A model generated the notes under the pieces. It worked only from the letters and a program-made list of their open reading frames with translations. It had not been told where the DNA came from and searched no databases. Of a DNA stretch of 64,000 nt, positions 45,751-54,408 are shown piece by piece. The DNA is from Nonlabens dokdonensis DSW-6 (lineage in GTDB: Bacteria; Bacteroidota; Bacteroidia; Flavobacteriales; Flavobacteriaceae). Location: NCBI RefSeq assembly GCF_000332115.1, contig NC_020156.1:3349501-3413500 (forward strand), given 5' to 3'. A program made the translations under genes and the position numbers. Position 1 is the stretch's first letter. Every line of letters begins with the position of its first letter.

Positions 45751-45999
45751 TTAGGATGTTTTAAGCGATACTATTTTAATGGCATCACTTACCGTTTGCA
45801 TTTCTTCCATATCCTTTTCATTTAAAGTGATATCAAACGCATCTTCTACATCCAGAGCTATATCTACAAGATGTGCGCTATTAATACCTAAATCTTGCAT
45901 TAAATGGCTGTCCAGTTTTACAGCATCTTCTTTAACATCTTGTGGCAGGTATACTTTTACTATTTTAAAAAGTTCTTGTTGTATTTCGTTTTCTTGCAT
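45751..45999 (-). CDS. acyl carrier protein
   Basis: 82 residues, four-helix ACP. The phosphopantetheine site is S41 in LMQDLGINSAHLVDIALDVEDAF, preceded by N instead of the usual D of the D-S-L motif. The N-terminus (EIQQELFKIVKVYLPQDV) is normal for a carrier protein. It is placed between the ketosynthase and PEP carboxylase genes on the same strand. Its divergence from housekeeping ACPs suggests it belongs to the secondary-lipid cluster. Confidence 0.85.
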   Translation of the reverse strand: MQENEIQQELFKIVKVYLPQDVKEDAVKLDSHLMQDLGINSAHLVDIALDVEDAFDITLNEKDMEEMQTVSDAIKIVSLKTS

Positions 46000-46134
46000 C
46001 TTTTATATTTGAATAGAACCTTAAAAATACTATCAATAAATGAATTAAAACCGGTCATAAGGATCAGTTTAAGATTTGATCTACTCAAATGAGAGAATTA
46101 TTTAAATAGAAGTCCTTAATTCAGAATTCAATAA

Positions 46135-47421
46135 TTAGGAATCGTATTTTTTGAGAATTACACAAGCGTTTACATCCCCAAAACCAAAACTCGCCTTTGC
46201 CAGAACATCAATTTTCATCTTTTGAGTCTTAGTAGGAACACATTTTGAATCAATTATATCAGTTATTTCTGAATGAAGCTTCGTTATATTAGTATTTCCA
46301 TAGCATTGCTGGTGTTTTATTTGCAACACTGCTCCTACTAACTCGACACTTCCAGCAGCTGCCAGACAGTGACCTATTAATGATTTATAGGTGTTGATTG
46401 CTGGAAAATCTAATCCTTTTCTTTGTAAAGCCTCTGACCAATTTTCAATTTCAAAAGCATCTTTAGAAGTCGCTGTAAGATGGCCGTTAATAACATCTAT
46501 AGCTGTTGATGCAACTTGAGCATCTTTTAGAGCAAGTTGAATACATTCTTGAACAGCCTTACCATTAGGCGCTGTCATAGATCCATCACCACGATGACCA
46601 CCAGAATTTAATGCTCCACCTAACACTTCAGCATATATGGTTGCTCCTCTTTTTTGAGCACTTTCTAAACTCTCTAAAATAAAAGCACCTGCACCAGATC
46701 CTGGAACAAAACCTGCTGCGTCATTTGATAAAGGCCTGCTTGCATTCTCTGGATCATCATTATACTTAGTAGGAAGAATGCGCATTGCATCAAATCCACC
46801 CCAAATATAAGGTCCAGAATCGCTGGTAGAACCTACTAACATTTGTGTCGCTTTTCCTGCTGCAATACGTTCATAACCCATCAGAAAAGCTTCAGTTCCT
46901 GTACAACAAGCGCTGGAATTACTGGTAACCATATTACCGCAACCCAATTCACCAGCCAGCCATGCACTTATACCACTAGTCATGGTTTGAATCACGCTGG
47001 TACTTCCCAACCGGCGCACTCTGCCATCGTCTATGAGATGAATGGCTTCTCTAAATTTCTCGCCGCCGCTTTGTCCTGTACCGAAAATAATTCCCATTTC
47101 TGATAAGGCATCATCGGCACTTGCCATTTCTAAACCAGCGTCTGCAAAGGCTTCTTTTCCAGCAATCACTCCATAAACTAAACCGCTAGCTTTTAAGCCT
47201 CTTAACTGTAATGACGTGAAGTTTTTGGCAAGTAATTCCTCAGTAATTTGTGGCGTTCCAGAGACTTGACAACCGAAGTTTAATTCAGCTAATTGTGGAT
47301 CAAATCGTATTCCAGAGGTTTGTTCTTGTAACGCTTTCGCGAAAGCGGAAACACCAACAGCATTAGGTGCCACAACACCCATTCCTGTTACTACTACTCT
47401 ATTTTTCGTATTCTTTATCAT
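46135..47421 (-). CDS. beta-ketoacyl-ACP synthase (KAS II-like)
   Basis: 428 residues. The catalytic cysteine is C172 (SNSSACCTGTEAFLMGYE); the two histidines are in INGHLTATSKDAFEIE and KSLIGHCLAAAGSVELVG. It condenses malonyl-ACP with a growing acyl chain. The SACCTG motif is not the usual TACAT, and the protein is diverged from FabF, consistent with use in a special lipid or polyketide pathway. It lies upstream of ACP on the same strand. The N-terminal SAFAKALQE is encoded by a palindrome. Confidence 0.87.
   Translation of the reverse strand: MIKNTKNRVVVTGMGVVAPNAVGVSAFAKALQEQTSGIRFDPQLAELNFGCQVSGTPQITEELLAKNFTSLQLRGLKASGLVYGVIAGKEAFADAGLEMASADDALSEMGIIFGTGQSGGEKFREAIHLIDDGRVRRLGSTSVIQTMTSGISAWLAGELGCGNMVTSNSSACCTGTEAFLMGYERIAAGKATQMLVGSTSDSGPYIWGGFDAMRILPTKYNDDPENASRPLSNDAAGFVPGSGAGAFILESLESAQKRGATIYAEVLGGALNSGGHRGDGSMTAPNGKAVQECIQLALKDAQVASTAIDVINGHLTATSKDAFEIENWSEALQRKGLDFPAINTYKSLIGHCLAAAGSVELVGAVLQIKHQQCYGNTNITKLHSEITDIIDSKCVPTKTQKMKIDVLAKASFGFGDVNACVILKKYDS
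47332..47347. repeat. 16-bp palindromic repeat inside the ketosynthase gene
   Basis: CGCTTTCGCGAAAGCG, read on the minus strand as A-F-A-K-A in GVSAFAKALQEQTS near residue 28. Confidence 0.95.
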
Positions 47422-47547
47422 AAGAAATACTAAACTACGTAATCTTTCAAATGAAACCTGTGTCTACCTGATTATTCTTTAAATTTCACAAGAATATCAC
47501 GTAATCTATATATAAGTGTGATGATAATTATGATTTTTTATAGTTTA

Positions 47548-47572
47548 CACCTTACTGAAGCGAGTAATTTTG
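47548..47572 (+). promoter_or_regulatory. promoter of the Omp85-like gene
   Basis: TTTA near 47544-47547, 17 bases, then TAATTTTG (47565-47572). The -7 box overlaps the TTG at 47570, which therefore cannot be the start; the ATG at 47591 fits the resulting transcript. Confidence 0.65.
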
Positions 47573-47590
47573 CGTGAACAATTATTTTCA

Positions 47591-48856
47591 ATGATCAAAT
47601 ACACCTTTGCCTTACTTCTGTTTTTAACCGTTGGGACAATTACCGCTCAAGAAGTGATGATTTCTAAAATTGAATTTGAAGGTTTGAAAAGAACTAAAGA
47701 ATCATTTTTGAGAAGGCTTGTGAAAGTTCAACCACAAAGTACATTAGACCTTAAGCTTATAGAAACAGATGTTGAACGGCTCAACCGTTTGCCCGGAATT
47801 GCAAAGGCTGTTTACATACTAGATCAAACCGATCCTGATCAAATTGTACTTATTTATGAAGTCACTGAAAACTTCACGATCATTCCAGGCGTAAGAGCTT
47901 CACAAGCAAATGATGATAGTTTTGCTTTCCGATTATCAGTTTTTGAATTTAATTTTATGGGTGAGAATCAGATTATAGGTGGTTATTATGGACGTAATAT
48001 TTTTGATTCTTACGGTGCTTTTTGGGAAGCTCCTTACCTATTTACCAACAAATTAGGAATAGGAATTAATTATCAAAATAACGTTTTAAGGGAACCAATT
48101 TTCTTTGATAATGATAACACGGTGAATTATAAGTTTGACAGTCGCACAGCAGAAGTCTATGCACTCTATGAACTTAATTTTCACAATAACTTTCAATTGG
48201 GCGTGCGTTATGCAAATCAAGAATTTGATTTCTTAGATGGTATTATGACTGCTGATGTACCAGAAAATCTTACAGCTCAAAAATGGAGCGCTATAGCCGA
48301 ATATGAAAACAATCATCTAGTAATTGATTACCAATATTTTTCTGGTTATAGGAATTTTACCTCTTTAGAATATGTGACTGGTGGAGAAGGTTTACTGGCT
48401 GATGAATTAATCGCTCAAACTGATTTTGAATATTTTAAAAAAGTAGGTGCTAGAGGAAATTGGGCGAGCCGTTTACAATTATCTTATGCTACCTTTAATG
48501 AGTCCCGATTTGCTCCATTTACATTAGATAACCAAATTAATATAAGAGGTGCTGGAAATAGCGCAGGACGTGGCACTGCAGAAGTTGTCCTTAATACAGA
48601 ATACCGTCATACGTTATATGAAAAAGACTGGTTTGTTTTACAGAGCAATACTTTCCTAGACGTGGGAAGCTGGAGAAAACCTAATGGGAGCTTGAATGAC
48701 CTTGTAAACGGTGAAACCTTAAAAATTAACCCAGGTTTGGGAATACGATTTATTCATAAACGTATCTTTAATGCGGTAATACGTTTTGACTATGGTTTTG
48801 GAATAGGAAGCAACGCAACTAATGGCTTTGTTTTTGGTATAGGTCAATACTTTTAA
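47591..48856 (+). CDS. Omp85/TamA-like outer-membrane protein
   Basis: 421 residues from the ATG at 47591, with signal peptide (YTFALLLFLTVGTITAQ). A POTRA domain (MISKIEFEGLKRTKESFLRRLVKVQPQSTLDLKLIETDVERLNRLPGIAKAVYILDQTDPDQIVLIYEVTEN) is followed by a 16-strand-type barrel. The segment FDYGFGIGSNATNGFVFGIGQYF ends it. It would insert in the outer membrane and help fold or export proteins or lipids. Only one POTRA is visible, so it is shorter than BamA. It is followed by the DUF547 gene and sits inside the lipid cluster on the other strand. Confidence 0.83.
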   Translation: MIKYTFALLLFLTVGTITAQEVMISKIEFEGLKRTKESFLRRLVKVQPQSTLDLKLIETDVERLNRLPGIAKAVYILDQTDPDQIVLIYEVTENFTIIPGVRASQANDDSFAFRLSVFEFNFMGENQIIGGYYGRNIFDSYGAFWEAPYLFTNKLGIGINYQNNVLREPIFFDNDNTVNYKFDSRTAEVYALYELNFHNNFQLGVRYANQEFDFLDGIMTADVPENLTAQKWSAIAEYENNHLVIDYQYFSGYRNFTSLEYVTGGEGLLADELIAQTDFEYFKKVGARGNWASRLQLSYATFNESRFAPFTLDNQINIRGAGNSAGRGTAEVVLNTEYRHTLYEKDWFVLQSNTFLDVGSWRKPNGSLNDLVNGETLKINPGLGIRFIHKRIFNAVIRFDYGFGIGSNATNGFVFGIGQYF

Positions 48857-48898
48857 TTGAGGAAATCACAAAGTCAACAAATATTTAAAACAACACTA

Positions 48899-49723
48899 AT
48901 GAAAACGATCCTATTTCTTACTTCATCATTGTTTCTTCTTTCTTGCAATACGGCAAAAGAAAGTAAAGACGAAACACCGTACACGGCAGAACTTGTTGAG
49001 ATGAACAATAACGAGATGAATGCTATGAATGCTCAACAAGGTCCTAAAGAAAATACCTTAGAAGTCTATTCTAATCTAAAAGAAATAGACCACAGCTTAT
49101 TTGATCAGGTATTGAAAAAATATGTGACCAAAAATGGCAGCGTTAATTATGCTGGATTAAAAAAGAATCCGGCCAACTTAAAAAGTTATATCAAAACACT
49201 TGAAGCTGCAAATCCTGATAAATCATGGAGTCGCAAAGCTTTACTTGCTTATTACATGAATGCTTATAACGCGATGACATTAGACCTTATCATAAGCAAT
49301 TACCCTACAGAAAGTATTAAAGACATCAAAAACCCTTGGGAACAGAAAAATTGGAGCATTAACGGGAAACCTATAAGTCTTGAAGAAATAGAACATGATA
49401 TCTTAAGAAAAATGAACGAGCCTCGTATTCATTTTGGAATCAATTGTGCCTCTTTTTCTTGTCCGCAATTGCCTAATGAAGCCTTTACTGCTCAAAAAGT
49501 AGATCAGCAACTTGAAAAACTGGCTATTCAATTTATCAATGACTCCAGAAGAAATGAAATTACTAAAGATCGTGTAGAAGTTTCTAAAATCTTTAGATGG
49601 TTCAGCGAAGACTTTACTAAAAATGGCGATCTAATTGATTTTCTCAATAAGTATAGCACCTTGAAAATCAATGAAGATGCTAAAATAAAATATATGGATT
49701 ATAATTGGGAATTGAATGATTAA
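48899..49723 (+). CDS. DUF547 lipoprotein
   Basis: 274 residues from the ATG at 48899; a longer frame from a TTG at 48857 is possible but lacks support. Lipoprotein signal MKTILFLTSSLFLLSCNTA. The DUF547 core reads HSLFDQVLKKYVTKNGSVNYAGLKKNPANLKSYIKTLE, then KALLAYYMNAYNAMTLDLI, PWEQKNWSINGKPISLEEIEHDILR and EPRIHFGINCASFSCPQLP. The C of NCASFSCP and nearby histidines suggest a papain-like or transglutaminase-type fold. Function is unknown. It is co-transcribed with the Omp85-like gene and converges with the dehydratase gene at a 1-base gap. Confidence 0.85.
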   Translation: MKTILFLTSSLFLLSCNTAKESKDETPYTAELVEMNNNEMNAMNAQQGPKENTLEVYSNLKEIDHSLFDQVLKKYVTKNGSVNYAGLKKNPANLKSYIKTLEAANPDKSWSRKALLAYYMNAYNAMTLDLIISNYPTESIKDIKNPWEQKNWSINGKPISLEEIEHDILRKMNEPRIHFGINCASFSCPQLPNEAFTAQKVDQQLEKLAIQFINDSRRNEITKDRVEVSKIFRWFSEDFTKNGDLIDFLNKYSTLKINEDAKIKYMDYNWELND

Positions 49724-49724
49724 T

Positions 49725-50165
49725 TTACTCATTCACTATCATACCACTCATCCAGCCTTCAGCGATTTTGTTTTCGTTTTCGTCCATCATTTGAACGACT
49801 ACTTTTAACTTTCCAAAACGGAAATATTCTTTTTTTGCACTCACGATTACCGTAGTTTCTGGTACAACCGTATTTAAGAAGTTGATATGATTCTCAGTAA
49901 AAACAAATTGAGGATTCCCTTCATTTTCTCGCATTAAGTAACTTCCTAAACAGGCGAGACCTATTTGCGCCATACATTCTATGAGAATAACACCAGGCGT
50001 TATTGGGTTATTTATAAAATGATGTTTGTAGAAATATTCGCTTTCGCGAAAGCGGTAAATACCTATCACACTTTCTTCATCCAATTCTAACAACTGATCC
50101 ACAAATTTGAATCCATCGCCATATGGAAGGTTAGCTACTATTTTTTCTAATGGATTTAAGAGCAT
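49725..50165 (-). CDS. 3-hydroxyacyl-ACP dehydratase-like hotdog protein
   Basis: 146 residues. The FabZ/FabA-type core is HHFINNPITPGVILIECMAQIGLACLGSYL, with the catalytic histidine in KHHFINN and the glutamate in ILIECMAQ. It dehydrates a 3-hydroxyacyl chain on ACP. The segment GIYRFRESEYFY is encoded by the palindrome at 50039. It is separated from the SDR by an intergenic element but has the same direction, and belongs with the ketosynthase and ACP. Confidence 0.82.
   Translation of the reverse strand: MLLNPLEKIVANLPYGDGFKFVDQLLELDEESVIGIYRFRESEYFYKHHFINNPITPGVILIECMAQIGLACLGSYLMRENEGNPQFVFTENHINFLNTVVPETTVIVSAKKEYFRFGKLKVVVQMMDENENKIAEGWMSGMIVNE
50039..50054. repeat. 16-bp palindromic repeat inside the dehydratase gene
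   Basis: CGCTTTCGCGAAAGCG in the second coding frame, giving R-F-R-E-S in GIYRFRESEYFY. Confidence 0.95.
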
Positions 50166-50457
50166 GAATGGAATTATTATGTTAAGTAAAAAGTAATAAA
50201 TTTTTTAAAACTCCTTTCCTTAGAAAAGGAAAGGTGGGCAAAATGAGCGGTAGCGAGTTTTGGTCGGATAGGTTGAAGAAGGCTGGTAATATGTCATCAT
50301 TTTTTACTCTCTAAATATTATGCTTTCAACCACTCCTGATTCTCAGCAAAGCTGATACTTCTGTCCTCGCCTATTCTTAGGCGAGGAGTTTATAAATCGT
50401 TCGCGACTGCCCTCGACCTGATTTTTTTATATTTATTTTTTTATTTCACCTTTATTT
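50166..50457. repeat. intergenic repeat element with two hairpins
   Basis: 291 bases without a gene. Stem 1 is CCTTTCC/GGAAAGG (50213-50234). Stem 2 is TCCTCGCCTA-TTCT-TAGGCGAGGA (50364-50387), a perfect 10-bp stem. Between them are GAGCGGTAGCGAGTTTTGGT and CAACCACTCCTGATTC. I recall this type of GC-rich, hairpin-bearing spacer as a multicopy element in Flavobacteriia; it has no ORF. Confidence 0.6.
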
Positions 50458-51240
50458 TTACTGCAAACTCTCACCACCATCAACTTTTATAATAGTTCCA
50501 GTGATCCAGCTGGCCTCTTCCCTACTCATTAAATATACCACATTTGCTACTCGTTCTGGAGTGGTTAATTCTCCATGCGGATTCCTTTTCAAACTTTCTT
50601 GTTTCAATTCTTCATACATGGGTATCATACTCAAACTCAATGTGTCCGTTACACCGGCTTGAATACAGTTGGAAGTAATTTGATATGGTGCAAATTCTAT
50701 CGCAATACTTCTATTAATAGCTTCTAAAGTAGCTTTTGCTGCGCTTACAGCAGCATAAGATTTCATAGGTCGCGTGCTACCTTCACTGGTAAAACTTAAG
50801 ATTTTAGCAGGTTTCGCAAATAAATGAGCTTCAAAAAGCGCTTTTGTCCAACTGTATAGACTTATTCCCATAGAATGAATCGTTTGCTGAAAATCATTTG
50901 AAGAAAGTGTGTTGTCGCCTGTCATAGGCTTTAAATTACCCTTTGAAATACTATGAAGAAAGACACTTAACTTATGATCGTTCAAAAAACCCTTTATTTT
51001 TAATAAGTTTTCTGATAGCTTATTTTCTCTAGTAGCATCACTATTAACAGTGAGTAATTGAATATTTAAAGATCTTAACTTTTCAAATCTCGCTTCTATT
51101 TCATCAGCTTGCAATCTTGAGGCACGATAAAAGATAATAAGATTCATGCCATGCTGAGCCAACTTCAAGGCACTCGCATAACCCAAACCGCTGCTGCCTC
51201 CTAAGATTAACGCATACTTATTTTTAAAGTCATTTACCAT
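50458..51240 (-). CDS. SDR-family reductase, FabI/FabL-like arrangement
   Basis: 260 residues. The NAD(P) motif is ALILGGSSGLGYASALKLAQHG. The catalytic region is KSYAAVSAAKATLEAI, where Tyr and Lys are separated by six residues, as in enoyl-ACP reductases, rather than the three of FabG. The C-terminus NCIQAGVTDTLSLSMIPMYEEL and ASWITGTIIKVDGGESLQ complete the SDR fold. It could reduce an enoyl- or ketoacyl-ACP in the lipid cluster. It overlaps the start of the type III PKS gene's 3' end by 7 bases, so the two are coupled. Confidence 0.78.
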   Translation of the reverse strand: MVNDFKNKYALILGGSSGLGYASALKLAQHGMNLIIFYRASRLQADEIEARFEKLRSLNIQLLTVNSDATRENKLSENLLKIKGFLNDHKLSVFLHSISKGNLKPMTGDNTLSSNDFQQTIHSMGISLYSWTKALFEAHLFAKPAKILSFTSEGSTRPMKSYAAVSAAKATLEAINRSIAIEFAPYQITSNCIQAGVTDTLSLSMIPMYEELKQESLKRNPHGELTTPERVANVVYLMSREEASWITGTIIKVDGGESLQ

Positions 51241-52286
51241 TCTAACAATATTCTTTGAGCAGTAAAGCCTGGTCCAAAACTTAACATCAATCCCTTAGAG
51301 CCTTTGTTAAGCTCACGACTCATAAATCGTTCTAAAACAAATAGAACCGTCGCACTACTCATGTTTCCATAGATGCGCAACACCTCTTTAGTATCGTCTA
51401 TATTTTTACCTAGTTTATGAAATAATTCTTCTACTGTTTGCACGATTTTTTTTCCGCCTGGGTGAAAAACCAAGTGATCTATATCTTCAATAGTCAATCC
51501 GTTCTTTTTTAAAAACGGATGAATGATCGCAGGAAAATGACTCGCGATAGTTTCTGGAACGGCTTTGTCAAGGACCATTTGTAAACCACTATTGACCAGA
51601 TCAAATCCCATCATGTGTGTCGCATCTGGAAAATGGTAAAACTCATGTGCTTTGATCTTTGGTCCTTCATCTTCTTCACAAGAAGAAAGCAATACACAAG
51701 CACAACCATCGCCAAAGATTGCTGCACTTACCATATTTGCCATGGAATAATCGTCTAATTGAAAAGTTGCTGTAGGAGCTTCAACGGCAATAACCGCAGC
51801 TTTTTTATTAGGATTTGCTTTTAAAAAATTCTCTGCATAGATCAATCCAGATATCCCTGCAACGCAACCCATTTCTGTGACTGGCAACCGTACAATGTCT
51901 TGGCGCATCTTCATGGAGTTGATTAAATACGCATCAATAGACGGAATCATAATACCTGTACAACTTACCGTGATGATGTAATCCAGATCTTGAGCGTTCC
52001 ACGAGGCTTTTTCAAGAGCTTGTTCTACCGCTTTTTGAGCCAGTGGCACCACTTCTCTTTTATAAATCTCATTACGGTCCTGAAAAGAAGTTCTGGTAAA
52101 CACTTCAATAGGATCCATAATAGAATACCGTTTATCCACGCCAGCACCTTCAAAAATTTTGATGGTTTTACGTCTCAAACGCTCGTCCTGACCTGATAAC
52201 CATTCTTCTACAAATGGTAAAATATCCTTGGTCTCCTTATAATACTGCGGCGTTACTGTCGCTACACTTTTAATTTTTACGCTCAT
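51234..52286 (-). CDS. type III polyketide synthase (alkylresorcinol/alkylpyrone-type)
   Basis: 350 residues. The catalytic triad is C141 (TEMGCVAGISGL), H275 (HLVFHPGGKKIV) and N308 (RIYGNMSSATVLF), with the H-N spacing of 33 as in chalcone synthase. The N-terminal domain (SVATVTPQYYKETKDI, FEGAGVDKRYSIMDPIEVF) is normal for bacterial enzymes. It extends an acyl starter with malonyl units and cyclises it to a resorcinol or pyrone. With the methyltransferase and FAD hydroxylase directly downstream in a tight operon, it matches the srsABC logic for phenolic lipids. The starter chain probably comes from the neighbouring ACP system. Confidence 0.9.
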   Translation of the reverse strand: MSVKIKSVATVTPQYYKETKDILPFVEEWLSGQDERLRRKTIKIFEGAGVDKRYSIMDPIEVFTRTSFQDRNEIYKREVVPLAQKAVEQALEKASWNAQDLDYIITVSCTGIMIPSIDAYLINSMKMRQDIVRLPVTEMGCVAGISGLIYAENFLKANPNKKAAVIAVEAPTATFQLDDYSMANMVSAAIFGDGCACVLLSSCEEDEGPKIKAHEFYHFPDATHMMGFDLVNSGLQMVLDKAVPETIASHFPAIIHPFLKKNGLTIEDIDHLVFHPGGKKIVQTVEELFHKLGKNIDDTKEVLRIYGNMSSATVLFVLERFMSRELNKGSKGLMLSFGPGFTAQRILLEW

Positions 52287-53004
52287 CTATTGGAATTATC
52301 CATATAAAACGGAACGACCACTTCCATGTCCATCGGTCATTTGTAATGCCTATTGCTGTAGCATATTTTTTGAAATCATTCACTTTAAAACCTGATGCAA
52401 TACTGATCAATCCATCGTGTTTTGAAATCTCATGCTTTATAAAAATAGGACTTAAATATTTAAAAAACAGAAACGCTAGTCGGTGTCTGTGCAAATCATT
52501 GATAATAATACTTTTAGTAGTAATCTCTTTAAATTTGGTTAGAAATTCTACGATTTCTACATCATTAAAATGATGCATCGTTAAAGAACTGATCAAAATG
52601 TCACAACTTATATCTTGAGGTTGTATTTTAAGAATATCGCTTTCGCGAAAGCGTAAACGAGACAATCCATCACTCTTTAAACGCGCTTTTTCTATAGAAC
52701 GAGCTGCAAAGTCTAATCCTAAAAAGCTTAGCTTTTCATTTTTTAGATGCTTTTCCAAGTATCGAAGCATCTCGCCATCACCGCAACCTGCATCTACAAT
52801 AGTAAGCTCTTGATCTGGATACTTAGCAACTTCCTTTTTAACAGCATCAAGCATAAATTTGAATCCGCCTAGAAGATTGTTGACCTTATTGATATCATCC
52901 ACAGCATTTTGAAGAGTTACTTCATCGAGCGCAGGATCATCCATCCACTCTGGATCTGTGTTGCGCACATCAGAAACGTATTTAATTTTAGATAGGTTTC
53001 CCAT
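52270..53004 (-). CDS. SAM-dependent methyltransferase, UbiE-like
   Basis: 244 residues. The SAM motif is ELTIVDAGCGDGEMLRYLEKHLKNE, with acidic LSFLGLDFAARSIEKAR and post-motif DILISSLTMHHFND. It overlaps the type III PKS start by 17 bases and the FAD gene by 17, so the three are coupled. By analogy to SrsB it would methylate an alkylresorcinol or quinol. RLRFRESDILK is encoded by the palindrome at 52638. Confidence 0.83.
   Translation of the reverse strand: MGNLSKIKYVSDVRNTDPEWMDDPALDEVTLQNAVDDINKVNNLLGGFKFMLDAVKKEVAKYPDQELTIVDAGCGDGEMLRYLEKHLKNEKLSFLGLDFAARSIEKARLKSDGLSRLRFRESDILKIQPQDISCDILISSLTMHHFNDVEIVEFLTKFKEITTKSIIINDLHRHRLAFLFFKYLSPIFIKHEISKHDGLISIASGFKVNDFKKYATAIGITNDRWTWKWSFRFIWIIPIDERKN
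52638..52653. repeat. 16-bp palindromic repeat inside the methyltransferase gene
   Basis: CGCTTTCGCGAAAGCG, read as R-F-R-E-S in RLRFRESDIL, between the acidic strand and the next motif. Confidence 0.95.
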
Positions 53005-54097
53005 GTGTGCTTTTTATGATCGTTGATAAGAGAGATGGAAATCTACGTAGAAACCATAAACCGAGTTTTGTATAAGTACGGTTTAGTAAAATTCCTTGCA
53101 GGATACGACCTATTTTTAAACGTTTCTGGAAAGTTTTTTTCCAAGTCACGGCATAATTATCTAGTGCCTGCGCTCTATTAATTTGACCTTCGAGAAATGG
53201 TTGTAATTCTTCATAAGCAATTTTTGCACTATGAATAGCCATTGCCATTCCGTTACCGCATAAGGGATGGATCAATCCTGCTGTATCGCCCAGCATGACA
53301 ATTTGATTCTCTACAGGTTCTTTCTTTTCAAAAGATATTTGAGATATAGTAATAGGCTGTTCCCATACCGGTTGGGCATTTTTTAAAAAGACATTTAAAG
53401 ACTTGTTCTTTGCAAGTACTTGATTATTAAAGTCGGTCACATTCTTATGCTTTTTGAAAGAATCATAACTAGCTAGATAACAAAGGTTCACATGACCGTT
53501 TTCTACTTTAGAAACTCCAGCATAGCCACCTTCAAAATTGTGAAGCTCGACTAAGTTATCATCCATATCGTGCTTATAGTGCATTTTTACCGCTAGCCAT
53601 GGCGATTTTTGTTGAATAAAGTCTCTTTCTAATCTTTTATCAAGCAAGGAGCGTTTTCCCGTGGCCATTAAAAACTGTTTGCAAGTATACTCTTCAGTAC
53701 TTGTGCTTACTTGAAAAGAATCATTTTCAATTCTCGCTTCCAGCACTTTATCTTGTGAAAAGGTGGCTTTTTCAATAGCTTTTTGATACAACAAATGATC
53801 TAAATGAAATCTAGAAATACCTTTTCCTCCTTGTGGTAAGTGGCAAGTCAATGGTTGATGATTTGATGTAGTAAAATTTAGATGCTCCAGATTAACAGCA
53901 CTTTCTTGATCAAGATCAATACCAAGTGTTTTTAGAAAATCAATCACTTCATTACTCAAATACTCGCCACACATTTTATGTCGTGGATAATCATCAGGAT
54001 CAATGAAAAGAACTTTACTCTTTCTAGAAAATAAAATTGCCGCTGTCAGACCTGAAAGTCCGCCACCGGCAATTATTATATCGTATTGTTTTTGCAC
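52988..54097 (-). CDS. FAD-dependent hydroxylase/reductase (UbiH/GGR-like)
   Basis: 369 residues. The FAD motifs are YDIIIAGGGLSGLTAAILFSRKSKVLFID and IVMLGDTAGLIHPLCGNGMAMAIHSAKIAYEEL. The fold is that of the geranylgeranyl-reductase/UbiH group. In the phenolic-lipid operons the third enzyme oxidises the ring to a quinone or hydroxylates it. It is first of the operon FAD-MT-PKS-SDR on the minus strand. Confidence 0.85.
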   Translation of the reverse strand: MQKQYDIIIAGGGLSGLTAAILFSRKSKVLFIDPDDYPRHKMCGEYLSNEVIDFLKTLGIDLDQESAVNLEHLNFTTSNHQPLTCHLPQGGKGISRFHLDHLLYQKAIEKATFSQDKVLEARIENDSFQVSTSTEEYTCKQFLMATGKRSLLDKRLERDFIQQKSPWLAVKMHYKHDMDDNLVELHNFEGGYAGVSKVENGHVNLCYLASYDSFKKHKNVTDFNNQVLAKNKSLNVFLKNAQPVWEQPITISQISFEKKEPVENQIVMLGDTAGLIHPLCGNGMAMAIHSAKIAYEELQPFLEGQINRAQALDNYAVTWKKTFQKRLKIGRILQGILLNRTYTKLGLWFLRRFPSLLSTIIKSTHGKPI

Positions 54098-54137
54098 TAT
54101 TCAAAGATAGTGGCTAGGTTATCAATTAAGAATTTTT

Positions 54138-54347
54138 TTAATCATTATCTCGATACTTTCTTTTCTGTATAAATTTAAGAATAAGATAAATCACTAGTAA
54201 AGAAGAAAAAAGAGTTAATAATGTAATGGCTGTAGGCATTAAGCTACCACCTTCTGGATTAGGTCCGAAGAATACAAGAAACGCAAATATGATGGTCAAC
54301 GCCCAGAGTACATAACGGAAATTATCCGCTTCATCCATAAATTTCAT
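54138..54347 (-). CDS. small two-helix membrane protein
   Basis: 69 residues with two hydrophobic segments (YVLWALTIIFAFLVFFG and AITLLTLFSSLLVIYLILKFI), a short positive C-terminus (QKRKYRDND) and GPNPEGGSLMP between. No family known. Its position between the E1 gene and the FAD gene on the same strand suggests transcription with the lipid cluster or the E1 gene. Confidence 0.55.
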   Translation of the reverse strand: MKFMDEADNFRYVLWALTIIFAFLVFFGPNPEGGSLMPTAITLLTLFSSLLVIYLILKFIQKRKYRDND

Positions 54348-54408
54348 AATTTCATAATATTAAGTTCACTCAGGGAATTTCAAAAGTATGTTTTTAAAAT
54401 ACTAAATT

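Noticed and set aside
47570..47590. TTG start giving a longer Omp85-like protein
   Set aside because: The TAATTTTG -7 box overlaps it, so the transcript would start after it. The ATG at 47591 is followed by a proper signal peptide.
48857..48898. TTG start of the DUF547 protein
   Set aside because: The extra residues (RKSQSQQIFKTTL) precede an intact lipoprotein signal peptide, which works only if it starts at the ATG at 48899.
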